This document shows, piece after piece, positions 12,500-14,118 of a stretch of DNA of 14,118 nt. The notes below the pieces were generated by a model. That model was given only the letters and a program-made list of their open reading frames with translations, did no database searches and was not told the DNA's origin. How positions within the stretch are numbered: the first letter of the stretch is position 1; each line of letters begins with the position of its first letter. The stretch spans positions 1-14,118 of the forward strand of contig JBBIMP010000071.1 of the NCBI GenBank assembly GCA_037444305.1. The letters are read 5' to 3'. A program made the position numbers and the translations under genes. The DNA comes from JBBIMP01 sp037444305 (GTDB lineage Bacteria; Acidobacteriota; UBA6911).

Positions 12500-12763
12500 T
12501 CACTCGGTCCGCTGAACCGGCGCATTGGCCGGACGCAGCCGGGACCGCTTGCGGGGCCTGTTCTCCACCTTTAGAAGAAGGGTCCTCAGCGGGATCCCGG
12601 TATGGCCTCCAGGCGCGCCGCGACCTCCGGGGTCGGGCGGCGGGAGCCGTTCTTGATCATGTTCACGTGGGCCTGGGAGATGCAGGCCAGCCGGGCCAGC
12701 TCGGCTTCGGTCTTTCCGGTGCTTTTCAGATATTCCCTGATATTTTTAAATCTGGGTATGCAC
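12500..12763 (-). pseudogene. Cro/CI-type HTH regulator with two compensating frameshifts
   Basis: GTG 12763, with AGGGG 6 bases upstream, starts VHTQI and meets TAA at 12748. One base further on, the frame reads KNIREYLKSTGKTEAELARL, then ACISQAHVNMIKNGSRRPTP, then EVAARLEAI: a clear XRE helix-turn-helix. Near 12607 the sense frame shifts back and continues GIPLRTLLLKVENRPRKRSR to a TGA at 12500-12502, in the same frame as the GTG. One extra T in ATTT and one base missing before CCGGGATCC explain both shifts; the restored protein is about 87 residues. It stands divergent from the S24 peptidase gene, the place of a Cro or repressor. Either it is inactivated, the reads contain errors, or recoding occurs. 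Confidence 0.65.
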
Positions 12764-12851
12764 TTGATTCCCCTAACCGCTATTCATAGTGTTTTTTGAG
12801 CTGGCAAGCGCGCGGCCGCCAAGCAAATGCTTTGCCGGTACCGGTTTCAGG
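12764..12851. promoter_or_regulatory. Divergent control region between HTH and S24 genes
   Basis: The 88 bases between the two divergent regulator starts contain a perfect palindrome CCGGTACCGG (12835-12844) and a shorter inverted repeat AAGCA-AA-TGCTT. Operators would be expected here by analogy with phage immunity regions. No convincing -35/-10 pair is visible on either strand, so the assignment rests mainly on position. Confidence 0.35.
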
Positions 12852-13271
12852 GTGACTGCTTGCTGGAAGCCGCAGGAGGAGCGGTATGCAGATCTTCCAT
12901 TTTTCGACCAGTTCTGCATTCCCGCCGGAAAACCGGATGAGTTCCTTTCAGATCCGGCCTCGAGTGCCTATAAGGTCGTGCGCCATCTGGCGAAAGAGAA
13001 CCGCTTCGTTATCCGCGTGCGAGGGGACTCCATGTCGCCGCGGATCGAGGATGGGGATCTGATCCTGGTCGACTATGCCAGGGAGCCCCGTCCCGGGAAC
13101 ACCGTCGTCGCAGCGGTCAACGGCGGGGTGGTGGTGAAGAAATATCTTCGTCGGGAAGGCCGCGTTGTCCTTAAGTCACTGAATCCGCAATACGCGGAAA
13201 TCGAGGTCAAGGAAACCGACCAGTTCGAAATCAAGGGTGTGGTGCTCAGAATCGTCGAAGGGGCTCTTTGA
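12852..13271 (+). CDS. S24-family (UmuD/LexA-like) self-cleaving peptidase
   Basis: Starting at GTG 12852 the protein has 139 residues. LPFFDQFCIPAGKP contains a probable Ala-Gly autocleavage site. The serine lies in RVRGDSMSPRIEDGDLILVD (S60) and the lysine in VVVKKYLRRE (K96). The length, and these positions, nearly equal those of E. coli UmuD (139 residues, S60, K97). It has no HTH domain, unlike a full CI repressor. A longer in-frame GTG start at 12789 adds 21 unconvincing residues. An ATG at 12886 with a strong AGGAGG 6 bases upstream is one base out of frame, so the true N-terminus is uncertain. It is divergent from the HTH gene. RecA-stimulated self-cleavage, linking the element to DNA damage, is the family role. 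Confidence 0.8.
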   Translation: MTACWKPQEERYADLPFFDQFCIPAGKPDEFLSDPASSAYKVVRHLAKENRFVIRVRGDSMSPRIEDGDLILVDYAREPRPGNTVVAAVNGGVVVKKYLRREGRVVLKSLNPQYAEIEVKETDQFEIKGVVLRIVEGAL

Positions 13272-13282
13272 TTTAATCAAGG

Positions 13283-13307
13283 AACTTAGGCAAACAGCCG
13301 ATAAGTT
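13283..13307 (+). terminator. Possible terminator of the S24 gene
   Basis: AACTTAGGC and GCC-GA-TAAGTT form a 9-bp stem with a 2-base bulge and an AAACA loop, 11 bases beyond the S24 stop. It is followed by AAGTTTG rather than a clean T run. Only moderate stability is expected. Confidence 0.35.
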
Positions 13308-13389
13308 AAGTTTGTAGTTCACTTTGCACGCAAGCCAAATGCTGGATTCCAGATGGAAAAGAGGCTGGGAGGTTTCGTTTCTCGTTGAA

Positions 13390-13427
13390 CAAAAGCAGCA
13401 GATCTCTTATTCTTTGGTCTGCTTTTG
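13390..13427. repeat. 9-bp inverted repeat abutting a promoter
   Basis: CAAAAGCAG (13390-13398) and CTGCTTTTG (13419-13427) are perfect complements separated by 20 bases. The right arm shares its last bases with the TTGACA element at 13425-13430. The half-site spacing of about 29 bases centre to centre could suit a dimeric repressor of the downstream protease gene. A stem-loop is the alternative. Confidence 0.45.
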
Positions 13428-13454
13428 ACACAGAGAGGCGCAAATATCTCTATT
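13425..13454 (+). promoter_or_regulatory. Promoter of the truncated SDH-type protease gene
   Basis: A perfect TTGACA (13425-13430) is followed after 18 bases by TCTATT (13449-13454, four of six consensus positions). The predicted transcript would start about 16 bases before the ATG at 13477 and include GAGG 7 bases upstream of it. Confidence 0.55.
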
Positions 13455-13476
13455 TTAACAACTTGACGAGGTTGGC

Positions 13477-13851
13477 ATGCCATTCGTCGATCGCCAGGGG
13501 ATCCTTGCGAATATCGAAGCCCTAAGGGGGGGCAGGACGGTGGTCTGCCTTTTCAACTTTGACAGGCAATGCTCTCCTCCAATACCGGGCGTTGCCACTA
13601 AGTTCCAGTCAGATATCAAGGAAGCTCTTTTCCGCGTTCTCAAGGAATCAACTCAAAGTCACCAGGGCATCGATCTTTGCCTGTACACCCGCGGCGGAGA
13701 TGTCGATGCCGTTTGGCCGATTGTAAGCCTGCTTCGGGAGTTTGATAAGAACTTCGAAGTGCTTGTCCCGTTTCGCTGTCATAGCGGTGGGACTCTGGTC
13801 GCACTTGGCGCCAAGAAGATAATTCTCACGCCCATCCCTCCGTGCCAATAA
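13477..13851 (+). pseudogene. SDH-type serine protease (ClpP/crotonase fold), 3' end cut off by an IS
   Basis: 124 residues with the N-terminal half of a serine-dehydrogenase-proteinase-like protein. TVVCLFNFD and SDIKEALFRVLKE precede GIDLCLYTRGGDVDAVWPIV (the oxyanion-region GGD turn), then FEVLVPFRCHSGGTLVALGA, where S103 is the likely nucleophile, then KKIILTPI. Family members run to about 280 residues and continue with a GELGPID-like segment carrying the rest of the active site. Here the frame ends PPCQ at sequence belonging to the adjacent insertion element. It has its own promoter and Shine-Dalgarno. These proteins are membrane-associated or soluble proteases of poorly known role. Whether it belongs to the prophage or is later cargo cannot be told. 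Confidence 0.6.
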
Positions 13852-13861
13852 TAGTGAGACA

Positions 13862-13894
13862 CCTACCCCATGTTAATTTAATGTAGAGGGTAGG
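13862..13894. repeat. Stem-loop in the IS leader, upstream of transposase
   Basis: CCTACCC (13862-13868) and GGGTAGG (13888-13894) pair perfectly around a loop that itself holds TTAATTTAA. The right arm adjoins the GGGAGA that would be the ribosome binding site of the transposase. In transcripts entering from outside the IS this fold could hide the site, a known strategy of several insertion sequences. Here it is inferred. Confidence 0.5.
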
Positions 13895-13907
13895 GAGAGA
13901 ATCTAAA

Positions 13908-14118
13908 ATGCAAACCGCAGAATTGAGAAGAGAGATGGGGATGGATGCCCCTACGTTACGGGAAGTCTCGCTTCGCTCGCCTTCCCTCCACTTCGGGGCA
14001 TCCATCCCCAGGGCCGCGGCCGCCCCCGCCGATCCAGAGGTATCCGCCAAGGCCGAACGCCGGAAATTCAGTGCCGCGTACAAGCGCAGCATTTTGGCGG
14101 AGGCCGACCGGGGCGGGC
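13908..14118 (+). CDS. IS3-family transposase, N-terminal part (partial at window edge)
   Basis: From ATG 13908 (GGGAGAGA about 8 bases upstream) the open frame has at least 70 codons and leaves the window. Residues 45-70, PEVSAKAERRKFSAAYKRSI then LAEADR, are the typical opening of IS3-family OrfA-type helix-turn-helix proteins, which bind the IS ends. Residues 10-35 are unusual: they are encoded by a 75-bp palindrome and read MGMDAPTLREVSLRSPSLHF then GASIPRA, with no resemblance to the family. The DDE domain would lie to the right of the window. Activity cannot be judged. Confidence 0.75.
   Translation, partial: MQTAELRREMGMDAPTLREVSLRSPSLHFGASIPRAAAAPADPEVSAKAERRKFSAAYKRSILAEADRGG
13936..14010. 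repeat. 75-bp palindromic unit inside the transposase gene
   Basis: TGGGGATGGATGCCCC (13936-13951) and its perfect complement GGGGCATCCATCCCCA (13995-14010) enclose 43 bases. These contain a second, inner pair GGGAAG / CTTCCC. The unit is exactly 75 bases, 25 codons, and keeps the transposase frame open. It looks like a REP- or RPE-like miniature palindromic element embedded in a coding sequence. No second copy occurs in this window. Confidence 0.65.

Larger units (their letters stand above)
13840..14118 (+). mobile_element. Left end of an IS3-family insertion sequence, running off the window
   Basis: Homology to the interrupted protease ends near 13836. The sequence then becomes AT-richer leader DNA (AGTGAGACACCTACCCCATG and on) preceding a transposase reading frame. 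The exact boundary and terminal repeat cannot be fixed because only one end is in the window. Somewhere within 13837-13860 is likely, for example at the TGAGACACC around 13855. Confidence 0.6.

Noticed and set aside
1..14118. CRISPR arrays, rRNA genes or riboswitches
   Set aside because: No regularly spaced direct repeats, rRNA-like sequence or recognisable aptamer consensus was seen on either strand.

Overview
The window is high-GC bacterial DNA with sigma70-type promoters. It carries an outer-membrane efflux protein remnant, several Sec signal peptides and many secreted hydrolase-type genes, so the host is most likely a Gram-negative bacterium. The mix of an M28/DUF4910-like peptidase, NamZ (DUF1343), DUF4956, CotH and lamin-tail domains, together with a selenocysteine tRNA, recalls Acidobacteriota/Aminicenantota-type genomes. 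That assignment is an inference from gene content only.

Left part (1-9430): a patchwork of intact genes and wreckage. First come four truncated pieces: a transposase N-terminus, an alpha/beta hydrolase fragment, a NamZ C-terminus and a short N-terminal leader. Next are an intact secreted class A beta-lactamase-like serine hydrolase and, convergent to it, a HEPN/MNT toxin-antitoxin pair. Then come a 701-residue secreted M28-type metallopeptidase and the last 46 codons of another lost gene. A complete VapBC module follows, whose promoter is overlaid by nested palindromes. The next stretch is the decayed minus-strand operon DUF4956 - TolC-like outer-membrane factor - CotH/lamin-tail protein: the first is truncated, the second has a frameshift and a nonsense codon, and the third is open but lacks the second half of its kinase domain. 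A second nucleotidyltransferase/HepT pair, truncated and frameshifted, abuts the DUF4956 breakpoint.

Centre (9600-9900): two tRNA genes, selC (tRNA-Sec, UCA anticodon, minus strand) and tRNA-Ala (GGC anticodon, plus strand), the latter with a clear promoter.

Right part (9859-13851): one end of a prophage or integrative element inserted at the 3' end of tRNA-Ala. A tyrosine integrase, whose last 11 codons lie inside the tRNA, is coupled to an excisionase-like protein. Further in are a 22-codon ORF, a DUF559/Vsr-like endonuclease, and a chimera of a phage AAA ATPase N-terminus with a DUF669/SSB-like C-terminus. A divergent pair of regulators comes next: a Cro/CI-type HTH gene broken by two compensating frameshifts, and a UmuD/LexA-like S24 peptidase. 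An SDH-type (ClpP-fold) serine protease gene is cut short by an IS3-family element that runs off the right edge. No second att copy is present, so the element continues beyond the window.

Nothing here is clearly a new system. The items most worth following are the decayed DUF4956-OMF-CotH locus with its kinase-less CotH, the VapBC operator architecture, the double-frameshifted repressor, and a 75-bp palindrome embedded in frame in the transposase gene.
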